This document shows positions 54,875 through 63,146 of a stretch of 64,000 nt of DNA, piece after piece. This DNA is from Celerinatantimonas diazotrophica. Lineage in GTDB: Bacteria; Pseudomonadota; Gammaproteobacteria; Enterobacterales; Celerinatantimonadaceae. Position numbers and translations under genes: made by a program. Location of the stretch: NCBI RefSeq assembly GCF_004339545.1, contig NZ_SMGD01000012.1:580458-644457 (forward strand). Reading direction: 5' to 3'. How positions within the stretch are numbered: the stretch's first letter is position 1; each line of letters begins with the position of its first letter. Below the pieces are notes generated by a model that saw only the letters and a program-made list of their open reading frames with translations, had not been told where the DNA came from and searched no databases.

Positions 54875-55393
54875 ATGCCAACACCTTGTTATATTTCAAT
54901 TGAAGGAAAAACCCAGGGCAATATTACCCAAGGTGCGTTTACCGCAGATTCGGTTGGTAACATTTATGTTCAGGGCCATGAAGATGAAATGCTGGTACAG
55001 GAATTTAAACATATTGTAACGGTTCCAACTGATCCCCAATCAGGTCAGCCGTCAGGACAACGTGTTCATAAGCCATTTAAGTTCACCGTTGCTCTGAATA
55101 AAGCGGTCCCTCTTTTATACAACGCATTAGCTTCTGGTGAAATGTTGCCAACGGTGACTTTAAACTGGTATCGGACCTCGGTTGAAGGTAAGCAAGAACA
55201 TTTCTTCACGACCACATTAACGGATGCAACCATTATCAACATTGATGCACAGATGCCTCATTGTCAGGATCCAACTAAATCGGATTTTACCCAACTGATT
55301 GAAGTATCAATGGCATACCGTAAAATAGATTGGTCGCATGATATTGCTGGCACCTCCGGTTCAGATGACTGGAGAGCCCCACTGGAAGCTTAA
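54875..55393 (+). CDS. hcp: Type VI secretion tube protein Hcp
   Basis: 172 residues. The mature-looking N-terminus MPTPCYISIEGKTQGNITQG and the segments VQEFKHIVTVPTDPQSGQPSGQR and FKFTVALNKAVPLLYNALASGE are Hcp signatures. Hexameric rings stack to form the T6SS inner tube, and Hcp can also carry effectors. The start is ATG 54875, preceded by gaagagg; a longer ORF start at 54818 would add 19 residues not found in the family. It is followed by vgrG. No sheath or baseplate gene lies in the window, so this is an auxiliary hcp-vgrG cluster served by a T6SS encoded elsewhere. Confidence 0.94.
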   Translation: MPTPCYISIEGKTQGNITQGAFTADSVGNIYVQGHEDEMLVQEFKHIVTVPTDPQSGQPSGQRVHKPFKFTVALNKAVPLLYNALASGEMLPTVTLNWYRTSVEGKQEHFFTTTLTDATIINIDAQMPHCQDPTKSDFTQLIEVSMAYRKIDWSHDIAGTSGSDDWRAPLEA

Positions 55394-55465
55394 AATATAT
55401 CAGATGACTGCTGAGCCTCGATACGGTTCAGCAGTCATACCGCTTGTTGCTAGGAAGGAGCAAAC

Positions 55466-57421
55466 ATGGCTGCTGCTGGACGAATAAATTTTTCAATTCA
55501 GGTCGCTGGGTTAAGTGATGACACATTTCAGGTCATTGAATTTCATGGACATGAAGCATTGTCGATGATTTATCGTTATCAGATTGAACTGGCAAGTCGG
55601 TTTGATAATATCGAGCCTGAGAATATCGTCGATCAATCTGTGTGTCTGACGCTCGTTCGCGATGGTCGTGTTGTTCGTTATGTCCATGGGATTGTTCAAT
55701 CGTTTCATAAAGCCGATACCGGGTTTCATCACACTCGTTATACTCTCGCTCTCGTGCCTTCATTCGCAAGATGTCAACTGCGACAAAATAGCCGCATTTT
55801 TCAAACCAAAACGGCGGTAGAAATCATCACAACGCTACTCGCTGAGATGGGGATTATGGATTATGCCTTTGCACTTAAAAGGACACCTGCCGTACGAGAA
55901 TATTGTGTCCAATATAGAGAAACTGACCTGGCGTTTATTGAGCGATTGGCGGGTGAAGAAGGGATATTTTATTATTTTGAGCATGCTCAAGGTCAGCATA
56001 CATTGTGCTTTTGCGATCAAAGTAACCAAACCTCTCAGCAAGATGATGCCATTACCTACAATGCAACCGCGGGTGGAATGGCAACACAACCCTATATTTC
56101 GTCTTTTATCCGCAAGAAAAAAATAGCCCCTGCAACGGTGTTTTTAAAAGATTACAGTTTTAAAAATCCTGCATATAGTTTTCTCAATGTCCAACAAGCC
56201 AATGATGCGGAGTATCAGGCAAAATATTATGAACATTACGATTACCCCGGGCGTTATAAAGATGATGTGAGCGGACTCGCGTTTACTAAAATTAGGCTTG
56301 AATATCTTCGTCGAGATGCAGAGCAGGCGAGTATTCATAGCGATGCGATGCAACTGACAGTCGGGTATCGGTTTAAACTGACCGATCACTTTGAGCCGAG
56401 TAATAATCGCACCTGGCTGGTGACGGCTTTATCCAGTCAGGGGACGCAGCCTCAGGCTTTAGAAGAGGCTGGTGGAACTGGGGCAACAACGTTTTCGAAC
56501 GAGGCTGTATTATTACCTGATACTCGGCCATGGCGCCCTCAACCCAATCCAAAACCGCGTGTCGATGGCCCTCAAATGGCAACCGTTGTGGGCCCTGCTG
56601 AAGAAGAAATTTATTGCGATGAATATGGACGAGTCAAAATTCAGTTTCCGTGGGATAGGGAAGGTGAGCATGATGAACAGGCCAGTTGTTGGGTTCGAGT
56701 CGCGCAAGCATGGGCGGGGGCCCAATACGGATTTGTTGCGATCCCCCGGATTGGCCATGAAGTCATTGTCAGCTTTCTAGAGGGAGACCCAGACCAACCG
56801 ATTATTACTGGTCGTACCTATCATGTGTCTAATCAAACGCCGTATCCTTTGCCAGCAAGTAAAACAGTGACCACCTTAAAGACCCAGACCCATAAAGGTG
56901 AAGGTTCTAACGAATTGCGTTTTGAGGATGAAAAAGACCAAGAAGAGGTCTACCTGCATGCGCAAAAGAACATGGCAATTCAGGTAGAGAATTCTAAAAA
57001 TGAACGTGTTGAGTACGATCGTAGTGTGAGCATTGGTCATGATGAGGCCTTAGATGTTGCAAACGATCGAAAAGTGACCGTCACTGGCAATCAAGATCAC
57101 CACACCACAGGAAATTTCAGACGCTCCACCGAGGGTGATTTTAGCAACACAGTCACCGGTGATTTAGCCCAAAAAATTGCTGGTGCTTTTGGTATCAGTG
57201 CAGATGGGGCTTTGACCATTAAAAGTGGCAGTAAAATAACGCTGCAAGTGGGGGGAAGTTTTGTCGTGATTCACAGTGGCGGTGTGGATATTAATGGTAG
57301 CGCGATTAACTTAAACTCTGGCGGTTCGCCGGGAGCTTTACCGCTACCTGACAGTGTCCAAGTGTTAAAAACCGCCGCCGCTGAAGGTTCGGCATTTGTT
57401 GCAAATTGTCCGGCTGTTTAA
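55466..57421 (+). CDS. vgrG: Type VI secretion spike protein VgrG
   Basis: 651 residues: gp27-like base (about 1-370), gp5 OB-fold (about 375-470, with DEYGRVKIQFPWDREG, CWVRVAQAWAGAQYG and FLEGDPDQPIITGR) and a beta-helical needle (about 485-620). No extra enzymatic domain follows, so this is a structural VgrG carrying a separate effector, consistent with the downstream adaptor and effector genes. AGGAAGGAGC precedes the ATG. Confidence 0.95.
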   Translation: MAAAGRINFSIQVAGLSDDTFQVIEFHGHEALSMIYRYQIELASRFDNIEPENIVDQSVCLTLVRDGRVVRYVHGIVQSFHKADTGFHHTRYTLALVPSFARCQLRQNSRIFQTKTAVEIITTLLAEMGIMDYAFALKRTPAVREYCVQYRETDLAFIERLAGEEGIFYYFEHAQGQHTLCFCDQSNQTSQQDDAITYNATAGGMATQPYISSFIRKKKIAPATVFLKDYSFKNPAYSFLNVQQANDAEYQAKYYEHYDYPGRYKDDVSGLAFTKIRLEYLRRDAEQASIHSDAMQLTVGYRFKLTDHFEPSNNRTWLVTALSSQGTQPQALEEAGGTGATTFSNEAVLLPDTRPWRPQPNPKPRVDGPQMATVVGPAEEEIYCDEYGRVKIQFPWDREGEHDEQASCWVRVAQAWAGAQYGFVAIPRIGHEVIVSFLEGDPDQPIITGRTYHVSNQTPYPLPASKTVTTLKTQTHKGEGSNELRFEDEKDQEEVYLHAQKNMAIQVENSKNERVEYDRSVSIGHDEALDVANDRKVTVTGNQDHHTTGNFRRSTEGDFSNTVTGDLAQKIAGAFGISADGALTIKSGSKITLQVGGSFVVIHSGGVDINGSAINLNSGGSPGALPLPDSVQVLKTAAAEGSAFVANCPAV

Positions 57422-57427
57422 GGTGGA

Positions 57428-58339
57428 ATGATGTCTGAAGTACTCTATAATTTTGCGATTATTGATGCCGCGAGTGAGCCTGAGTATTTTGAGTTGTTTG
57501 CTCAGCAAGATCCCCTCAGAAGCTGTTTATATGAAGAGCCGCTTGATAGTGATATATCCAAAGTTGCTCCCTATTTAATTGAGTTAACCGATGATGTCAA
57601 AGACTGGCTGGATGAGCGAACCACCCCCTGGGGAATATATCTATCGTCGGAGTTCCCACTCATCCCTTTGCGCCAGCACCTTCGTCAGTCTCTGCAAGCG
57701 CAAGTCCCTGATGACGAGAAGCCGCAACTGTTTCGTTATTACGACCCTCGGATCATTTGGCTGTATATCGACGCCGTCCCTGATTTAGAACGGTACCATT
57801 TTTTAGGTCCAATGAATGCAATAGCCACCCATTACGGGACTGAACGCAGCGAAAATTTTGACTCGCTGAAAGCCACGTTTGCCAAATTACCAGTGGATAG
57901 ACATGGGCCATTAAAACTATCGCAACCCGTTTATCAAGCCATTATTGATGGGTGTATTCAGCAGATGGAGCAAGCGGTTTATGTGCGATTGAACCAAACG
58001 ATTGAGCAAAATGAGTTAGATAAACCCGATGAATCTTCCAACGCCGTTTATACACTGCGCTTGAATGAAGATGAACCGACTGATTTAGTCAGCTCAACTC
58101 GACCAACGGCAGAGCAATTGTCTGAATTTGCAAAACAGTTAGTCAGACAACTCAGTTATTTAGGTATTACCCAGCAGCGGCTTATCACCGGAATTGCTCA
58201 ACTGTGTGCTCATCACCATTACTACCGTTGGGAACAATTGCCTACAGATTGGATGGATCGCCTTTGCGACGAAAATCATCGTCCTTTATTGAATGCTCAA
58301 ATGCTGATGATTGATCATCTCGGCTATGTTCCAGCATAA
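57428..58339 (+). CDS. DUF4123 T6SS adaptor/chaperone
   Basis: 303 residues of DUF4123 type: the N-terminal part holds ELTDDVKDWLDERTTPWGIYLSSE and the region around LFRYYDPRIIWLYIDAV and FLGPM, which are the recognised features of this adaptor family (Tap/Tec). Such proteins load a particular effector onto VgrG, and are encoded between the two, as here. It begins 6 bases after vgrG (two adjacent ATGs) and ends 15 bases before the effector. Confidence 0.87.
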   Translation: MMSEVLYNFAIIDAASEPEYFELFAQQDPLRSCLYEEPLDSDISKVAPYLIELTDDVKDWLDERTTPWGIYLSSEFPLIPLRQHLRQSLQAQVPDDEKPQLFRYYDPRIIWLYIDAVPDLERYHFLGPMNAIATHYGTERSENFDSLKATFAKLPVDRHGPLKLSQPVYQAIIDGCIQQMEQAVYVRLNQTIEQNELDKPDESSNAVYTLRLNEDEPTDLVSSTRPTAEQLSEFAKQLVRQLSYLGITQQRLITGIAQLCAHHHYYRWEQLPTDWMDRLCDENHRPLLNAQMLMIDHLGYVPA

Positions 58340-58354
58340 GGAGATTAAAACAGA

Positions 58355-60094
58355 ATGCCTAAATGCAATCACCCCGTTGGTACTGCTTGTCACTGTAATA
58401 GCGCGCAATCATGCCTGACTGCCATTAAAGTTACGACTCCCAATACAACTGAAACATTTGATGGAGAGCATTACTTAAGGGCCAATCTGATTCACGAAAT
58501 CGCCCCCCTCAAAGATGATAAAGAACAAGCTGTGCCTGTCACGATTAATTTGATTGGTTCGTGTTTGTATGGCAATGATAGTGATTGTCCATCGGGAGTC
58601 GTGTTAGATGAGAATGGCAAGGTTGTTCAAAAATTATCAGCATCGCAAACGGTCAATTTAACCTATCAACGCGATAACCATAAAGCCATTCCTTTATTAG
58701 AGTGTTTTGGCTATTTATGCTTGAGCCGCTCTATTGATTCAATTCCTTATTCATTTTACAAAATTCGAGCCCATTGCTGTGATGGTGACGAGCCTGAAAA
58801 AAATATATTTGTCACGCTATTTGATGACCTTAAAGAAATAGTTCTGGGCCATAAAGTCTTTACTGATATCACAGTGGCTATTCACCCGCAATATAGTTGG
58901 ACTGGCAGTATCACATTGAGCTGGGAAAAGGACGAAGAGCAAAAAGAGGCGCAAAAAGAAGAGAAACCTAAGAATAAACCCGCCAAGAAAAAACCACTCT
59001 CTGCGATTGCTCATCTTTTAAGGGATGGTTTTACCATTCAAGGGGATCTGAAAGTGAATGCTGGGGGCGTGACTTCTGAGTATACCGCCAAACATACACT
59101 CAAAAACGACAAAGAAGAAAAGCCCCCTGTTAAAAAGAAATCAGAACACTCATTTGAAGGGAGTTTAGCTGGTTTATTATCAAATACAGCTTCGGAGCAT
59201 ACCCATTCTTTGTCCTCGAGTAGTGATACCAGTGCAATACCCCCGGTTTCTCGCGATGATAGTGCAGCACGGATCCAGTTATTAAATGCGGTGACTGATG
59301 TGCTCGTCATTGTGCTGTTAGCGTGTTATGACCAAAAAGGGCAGGATAAGATTAAAATGATCTCGTATGGGTTTGATAGCCCAGAGATAAAACTGCAAGG
59401 CAGTGGTCAAAGTGTTTATCGAGATGGAAAATACGGGATTGATAGTCGTTTGTCTATTTCGGCCACCCCTCTTTTTAGTGCTTATGTTGAACTTGACCTC
59501 TTATTAGCATTAGTTGCATCACTCAGTTCTGGCGTCGGAACGGTTGCCTATAAAGCCATTCAAAGTACGTTAGACAAATTACAAAAGGCTTATGAGGCCG
59601 GCAATGCTCCCGCCTATGCAGGCGTTAAGTTTAACTTAAAAGGGGCCCTTAATTTTTCGACACAAGGTGATGGGCTGTTATTTGAGAAAAAAATGGATGC
59701 TCCCATGGCCTTTTCTTCACTTGATACGCAAACCACCGTGTCTTTTGAAGGGTTAGGGAGTGTTCGGGCAGAAGCGAAAGTATTTATATTCCATGGGCTA
59801 TTTGATTGTAAAGCAAAGCTCACTGCTATCGGCCACTGTGAATTAGTGACCCATAACCATGGGGATGAAACGGCATTAGATTACGTGATCTACCATGACG
59901 GGATTAAGGCGCATGTTGAGATTACGGTTTCTGGGGGAATTCATAAAGGTCTTCAGAAACATGTATTTGGGTCATTTGATAATGCAGATTTTAATGACCA
60001 TGCCAAAACCTATCCATATGATTGGGTTTTAGCACAACCTAAATCTAAACAAGATTCCACATGGAAAAATACCTTATTCTCTTTCGGAGCGTAA
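58355..60094 (+). CDS. Putative T6SS effector, unrecognised family
   Basis: 579 residues with no enzymatic motif I recognise. The N-terminus is Cys-rich (MPKCNHPVGTACHCNSAQSC). Residues about 150-200 look beta-rich, with two Lys/Glu-rich linkers (about 190-215 and 250-268) and then a Ser-rich stretch. A hydrophobic segment (NAVTDVLVIVLLACYD, about 311-326) and another (YVELDLLLALVASLSSGVGT, about 374-393) could insert in membranes. The C-terminal 180 residues are beta-rich. Position after vgrG and a DUF4123 adaptor, and before lipoprotein genes, indicates a T6SS cargo acting on the envelope, possibly a pore former. It lacks PAAR, Rhs and lipase signatures. Confidence 0.65.
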   Translation: MPKCNHPVGTACHCNSAQSCLTAIKVTTPNTTETFDGEHYLRANLIHEIAPLKDDKEQAVPVTINLIGSCLYGNDSDCPSGVVLDENGKVVQKLSASQTVNLTYQRDNHKAIPLLECFGYLCLSRSIDSIPYSFYKIRAHCCDGDEPEKNIFVTLFDDLKEIVLGHKVFTDITVAIHPQYSWTGSITLSWEKDEEQKEAQKEEKPKNKPAKKKPLSAIAHLLRDGFTIQGDLKVNAGGVTSEYTAKHTLKNDKEEKPPVKKKSEHSFEGSLAGLLSNTASEHTHSLSSSSDTSAIPPVSRDDSAARIQLLNAVTDVLVIVLLACYDQKGQDKIKMISYGFDSPEIKLQGSGQSVYRDGKYGIDSRLSISATPLFSAYVELDLLLALVASLSSGVGTVAYKAIQSTLDKLQKAYEAGNAPAYAGVKFNLKGALNFSTQGDGLLFEKKMDAPMAFSSLDTQTTVSFEGLGSVRAEAKVFIFHGLFDCKAKLTAIGHCELVTHNHGDETALDYVIYHDGIKAHVEITVSGGIHKGLQKHVFGSFDNADFNDHAKTYPYDWVLAQPKSKQDSTWKNTLFSFGA

Positions 60095-60097
60095 ATA

Positions 60098-61075
60098 ATG
60101 ACTGTGAATGTACTAAACAAGTTTTTTATAAGTTTAGCCCTATGCCTATTTTTAACTCACTGCTCGGGGGACAATACAATGTCTATGTCAACCACGGATA
60201 TCGCCATTCCAACGGAAAAACCCACCTTTATTTATCTAGTCCATATGAATTCCCATCATATGGTATGTGGCAATATGATTAATCAGATGCCGCAGTTAGA
60301 TAATACAACTTCGGTCACTGGAGATATCATTACAGGGTTTAACGTGACGGCGTTTTTACAGCCGGGTGAGAATACTCTGGATGCGCGTGTTGCTTCAATC
60401 AATGGTTATACTGAAAATGGCGGGGATGGTTCGGTGCAGCGTGCCGATGGTGAATGCAAGTTTGTCTTCACGGCGAATCCGCAACATGGGCAGCCAATTG
60501 AATTATCCAGCCTGAATATTACCGTTGACGATGGTAAAGCAACAGCGAAGACCTCTAAAAAATATCCCCCCAAATATCGTACAGATGCTTCTAAAATAAC
60601 ATTCCATCAAAAAGGCTGGACCAGTTATATAAGCCGTCCTGTTTATATTAAAACCATTCCGCAATGGGCCTGGACTAAAGCGAAGCCTTTTAAACCGACC
60701 CGCGAGAATATGAAGAAACTGCATCGGGCCTATCAAGCGCTGATTGAGATGATGAAGCGCAAAGATTATCAGAGCTTAAAAGATGCGTATTCCCTGTCGA
60801 GCCGAGAAAAATCACTGGCCGAAGCGGGGCAATCAAGCCCGGAAGAGTTTTTTGATGCGATTGGTTTTGAATCTTCTTTTAGTCATCCAGGGGCGAGTGT
60901 TCTCGCGCATCGTCCATGGAGTGATTATAAATTAAAAAGTTATATGGGAGGAAGGCTCGTTCAATTAACGGATGATAATGGTAATAGCCCATTAGCTATT
61001 AAATGGGAAGATGATGGTATGTCATTTTTACCCTATTTTTCAATCATCAATGGCCGGGTGGTGATATCCCGTTAA
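60098..61075 (+). CDS. Lipoprotein copy 1, putative periplasmic immunity protein
   Basis: 325 residues. Signal peptide with lipobox LTHC (Cys about residue 23) marks it for lipidation in the envelope. The conserved N-terminal domain runs from IPTEKPTFIYLVHMNSHHM through ELSSLNITVDDGKA; then PQWAWTKAKPFKPTREN and a helical segment RRAYQALIEMMKRKDYQ-like, ending in FSIINGRVVISR, which is invariant. It starts three bases after the effector stop, so it is co-translated with it, the usual layout for an immunity gene. No match to a known immunity family can be claimed. Its signal peptide differs from those of copies 2-4. Confidence 0.75.
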   Translation: MTVNVLNKFFISLALCLFLTHCSGDNTMSMSTTDIAIPTEKPTFIYLVHMNSHHMVCGNMINQMPQLDNTTSVTGDIITGFNVTAFLQPGENTLDARVASINGYTENGGDGSVQRADGECKFVFTANPQHGQPIELSSLNITVDDGKATAKTSKKYPPKYRTDASKITFHQKGWTSYISRPVYIKTIPQWAWTKAKPFKPTRENMKKLHRAYQALIEMMKRKDYQSLKDAYSLSSREKSLAEAGQSSPEEFFDAIGFESSFSHPGASVLAHRPWSDYKLKSYMGGRLVQLTDDNGNSPLAIKWEDDGMSFLPYFSIINGRVVISR

Positions 61076-61083
61076 GGATAAAC

Positions 61084-61101
61084 GCCCAGGATTTACTGGG
61101 C
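61084..61101 (+). repeat. Intergenic hairpin, repeated between the lipoprotein genes
   Basis: GCCCAG and CTGGGC form a 6-bp stem with a 6-nt loop. The same hairpin recurs at 62095-62112 and, in shorter form (GCCC/GGGC), at 63104-63121. No T-run follows, so it is more likely an RNA-processing or stabilising element than a terminator. Confidence 0.5.
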
Positions 61102-61126
61102 AAATCATTTAATGACAGGAGCAATT

Positions 61127-62086
61127 TTGAAGTATCGATTGGGGGTCATATTGGGCGTTATTCTGTTGGTGGGTTGTCAGTCGTCCGCGGTGGATGTTTC
61201 AACCACGGATATCGCCATTCCAACTGAAAAACCCACCTTTATTTATCTGGTTCATATGAATTCCCATCATATGATGTGCCAGAATCTCGTTAACAGTTTA
61301 CCTCAGCTTGATAATACAACATCGATGACGGGAGATATTATTGCTGGATTCAACGTGACGGCGTTTTTACAACCGGGTGAAAATAGCCTCGATGCCCAAG
61401 TGGCCTCGATTAATACGTTTAAGTCAAATGAAGGTGACCCTTCAGTTCAACGAAAGGATGGCGAATGCAAGCTGGTTTTCACGGCGAATCCGCAACATGG
61501 GCAGCCAATTGAATTATCCAGCCTTGATATTACCGTTGATGATGGTAAAGCAACGGTGAAGACCTCTAAAAAGTATCCTCCCAAATATCGCACCGATTTA
61601 TCAAAGGTTACATCGAATCAGATAGGTTGGGCGACATTTTTTCATCGTCCTTTCTATATTAAAACCATTCCACAATGGGCCTGGACCCAAGCGAAGCCCT
61701 TTAAACCGACGCGTGAGAATATGAAAAAACTCCGTCGGGCCTATCAAGCACTGATTGAGATGATGAAGCGTAAAGATTATCAGGGCTTAAAAGATGCATA
61801 TTCCCTGTCGAGCCGAGAAAAATCATTGGCAGAAGCGGGGCAATCAAGTCCGGACGATTTTTTTGATGCGATTGGCTATCAAGCGCATTTAGATGTTAAA
61901 AAAGTTCAAGTTTTAGATCATGTTGATTGGAGCCACTATAAGTTAGCAAGTTATGCGGATGGTAAATTAGTGCAATTGAAAGACGATTATGATGATAGCC
62001 CATTGAGAACTCAAGTTGGTGATATTATCACTTCTTATACACCTTATTTTTCAATCATCAATGGCCGGGTGGTGATATCCCGTTAA
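61127..62086 (+). CDS. Lipoprotein copy 2, putative immunity protein
   Basis: About 319 residues from a TTG start at 61127. TTG is preferred because AGGAG lies 5 bases before it and the peptide then begins KYRLGVILGVILLVGC, a proper lipoprotein signal with lipobox LVGC; the in-frame ATG at 61112 has no Shine-Dalgarno site and adds an odd N-terminus. The body is paralogous to copy 1 but of a second sequence type (NTFKSNEGDPSVQRKDGECK; KVTSNQIGWATFFHRPFYIK), shared with copy 4. The C-terminal segment before the invariant SIINGRVVISR differs from every other copy. Confidence 0.72.
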   Translation: MKYRLGVILGVILLVGCQSSAVDVSTTDIAIPTEKPTFIYLVHMNSHHMMCQNLVNSLPQLDNTTSMTGDIIAGFNVTAFLQPGENSLDAQVASINTFKSNEGDPSVQRKDGECKLVFTANPQHGQPIELSSLDITVDDGKATVKTSKKYPPKYRTDLSKVTSNQIGWATFFHRPFYIKTIPQWAWTQAKPFKPTRENMKKLRRAYQALIEMMKRKDYQGLKDAYSLSSREKSLAEAGQSSPDDFFDAIGYQAHLDVKKVQVLDHVDWSHYKLASYADGKLVQLKDDYDDSPLRTQVGDIITSYTPYFSIINGRVVISR

Positions 62087-62137
62087 GGATAAACGCCCAG
62101 GATTTACTGGGCAAATCATTTAATGACAGGAGCAATT

Positions 62138-63094
62138 TTGAAGTATCGATTGGGGGTCATATTGGGCGTTATTCTGTTGGTGGGTTGTCAGTCGTCCGCG
62201 GTGGATGTTTCAACCACGGATATCGTCATTCCAACGGAAAAACCCACCTTTATTTATCTGGTCCATATGAATTCCCATCATATGGTATGCGGCAATATGA
62301 TTAATCAGATGCCGCAGTTAGATAATACCACTTCGCTCACTGGAGATATCATTACAGGGTTTAACGTGACGGCGTTTTTGCAACCGGGTGAAAATACCCT
62401 TGATGCTCAGGTCGCTTCGATTAATGGATATAATGAGAATGGCGGGGATGGTTCAGTGCAGCGCGCCGATGGTGAATGCAAACTGGTATTCACGGCGAAT
62501 CCGCAACACGGGCAGCCAATTGAATTATCCAGCCTGAACATTACCGTTGACGATGGCAAAGTAACCGCTAAAACATCCAAAGAATATCCTCCGAAATATC
62601 GTACTGACTTGTCCAAAATAACGACGCATCAACGTGGATGGGTGACATTTTTTTATCGACCTATTTATATCAAAACCATTCCGCAGTGGGCCTGGACCCA
62701 AGCGAAGCCTTTTAAACCGACGCGTGAGAATATGAAAAAACTCCATCGGGCCTATCAAGCACTGATTGAGATGATGAAGCAGCATGATATTCAGGGGTTA
62801 AAAGATGCGTATTCTCTGTCGAGCCGGGAAAAATCACTAGCCGAAGCAGGGCAATCAAGCCCGGATGAGTTTTTTGATGTAATCGGTTATCAAGACGCAT
62901 TCAATAATCATGAAAAGGTATTAGAGCATCGTGATTGGAGTATCTATAAATTGAAGAGTTATGCCGGGGGGAGATTGGTACGATTAGAGGATAATTATGG
63001 CAATAGCCCGTTAAGAACGTTATTAAATAAGACGATTACTAATTTCACCCCTTATTTCTCAATTATCAATGGCCGAGTGGTGATTTCCCGTTAA
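62138..63094 (+). CDS. Lipoprotein copy 3, putative immunity protein
   Basis: About 318 residues from a TTG start at 62138 (ATG at 62123 possible, with the same reasoning as copy 2). The signal peptide is identical to that of copy 2, but the body matches copy 1's type (VCGNMINQMPQLDN; NGYNENGGDGSVQRADGECK). It carries its own C-terminal segment (DAFNNHEKVLEHRDWSIY). A 181-base stretch across the preceding junction is identical to that before copy 2. It is in tandem, without gap signals for a separate promoter. Confidence 0.72.
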   Translation: MKYRLGVILGVILLVGCQSSAVDVSTTDIVIPTEKPTFIYLVHMNSHHMVCGNMINQMPQLDNTTSLTGDIITGFNVTAFLQPGENTLDAQVASINGYNENGGDGSVQRADGECKLVFTANPQHGQPIELSSLNITVDDGKVTAKTSKEYPPKYRTDLSKITTHQRGWVTFFYRPIYIKTIPQWAWTQAKPFKPTRENMKKLHRAYQALIEMMKQHDIQGLKDAYSLSSREKSLAEAGQSSPDEFFDVIGYQDAFNNHEKVLEHRDWSIYKLKSYAGGRLVRLEDNYGNSPLRTLLNKTITNFTPYFSIINGRVVISR

Positions 63095-63146
63095 AGGATA
63101 AATGCCCGTTCTTTATTGGGCAAATCACTCAATGAAAGGAGCAATT

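Noticed and set aside
55466..60094. PAAR protein or PAAR domain in the effector
   Set aside because: None of the proteins shows PAAR repeats; the Cys-rich N-terminus of the effector is too short and lacks the pattern.
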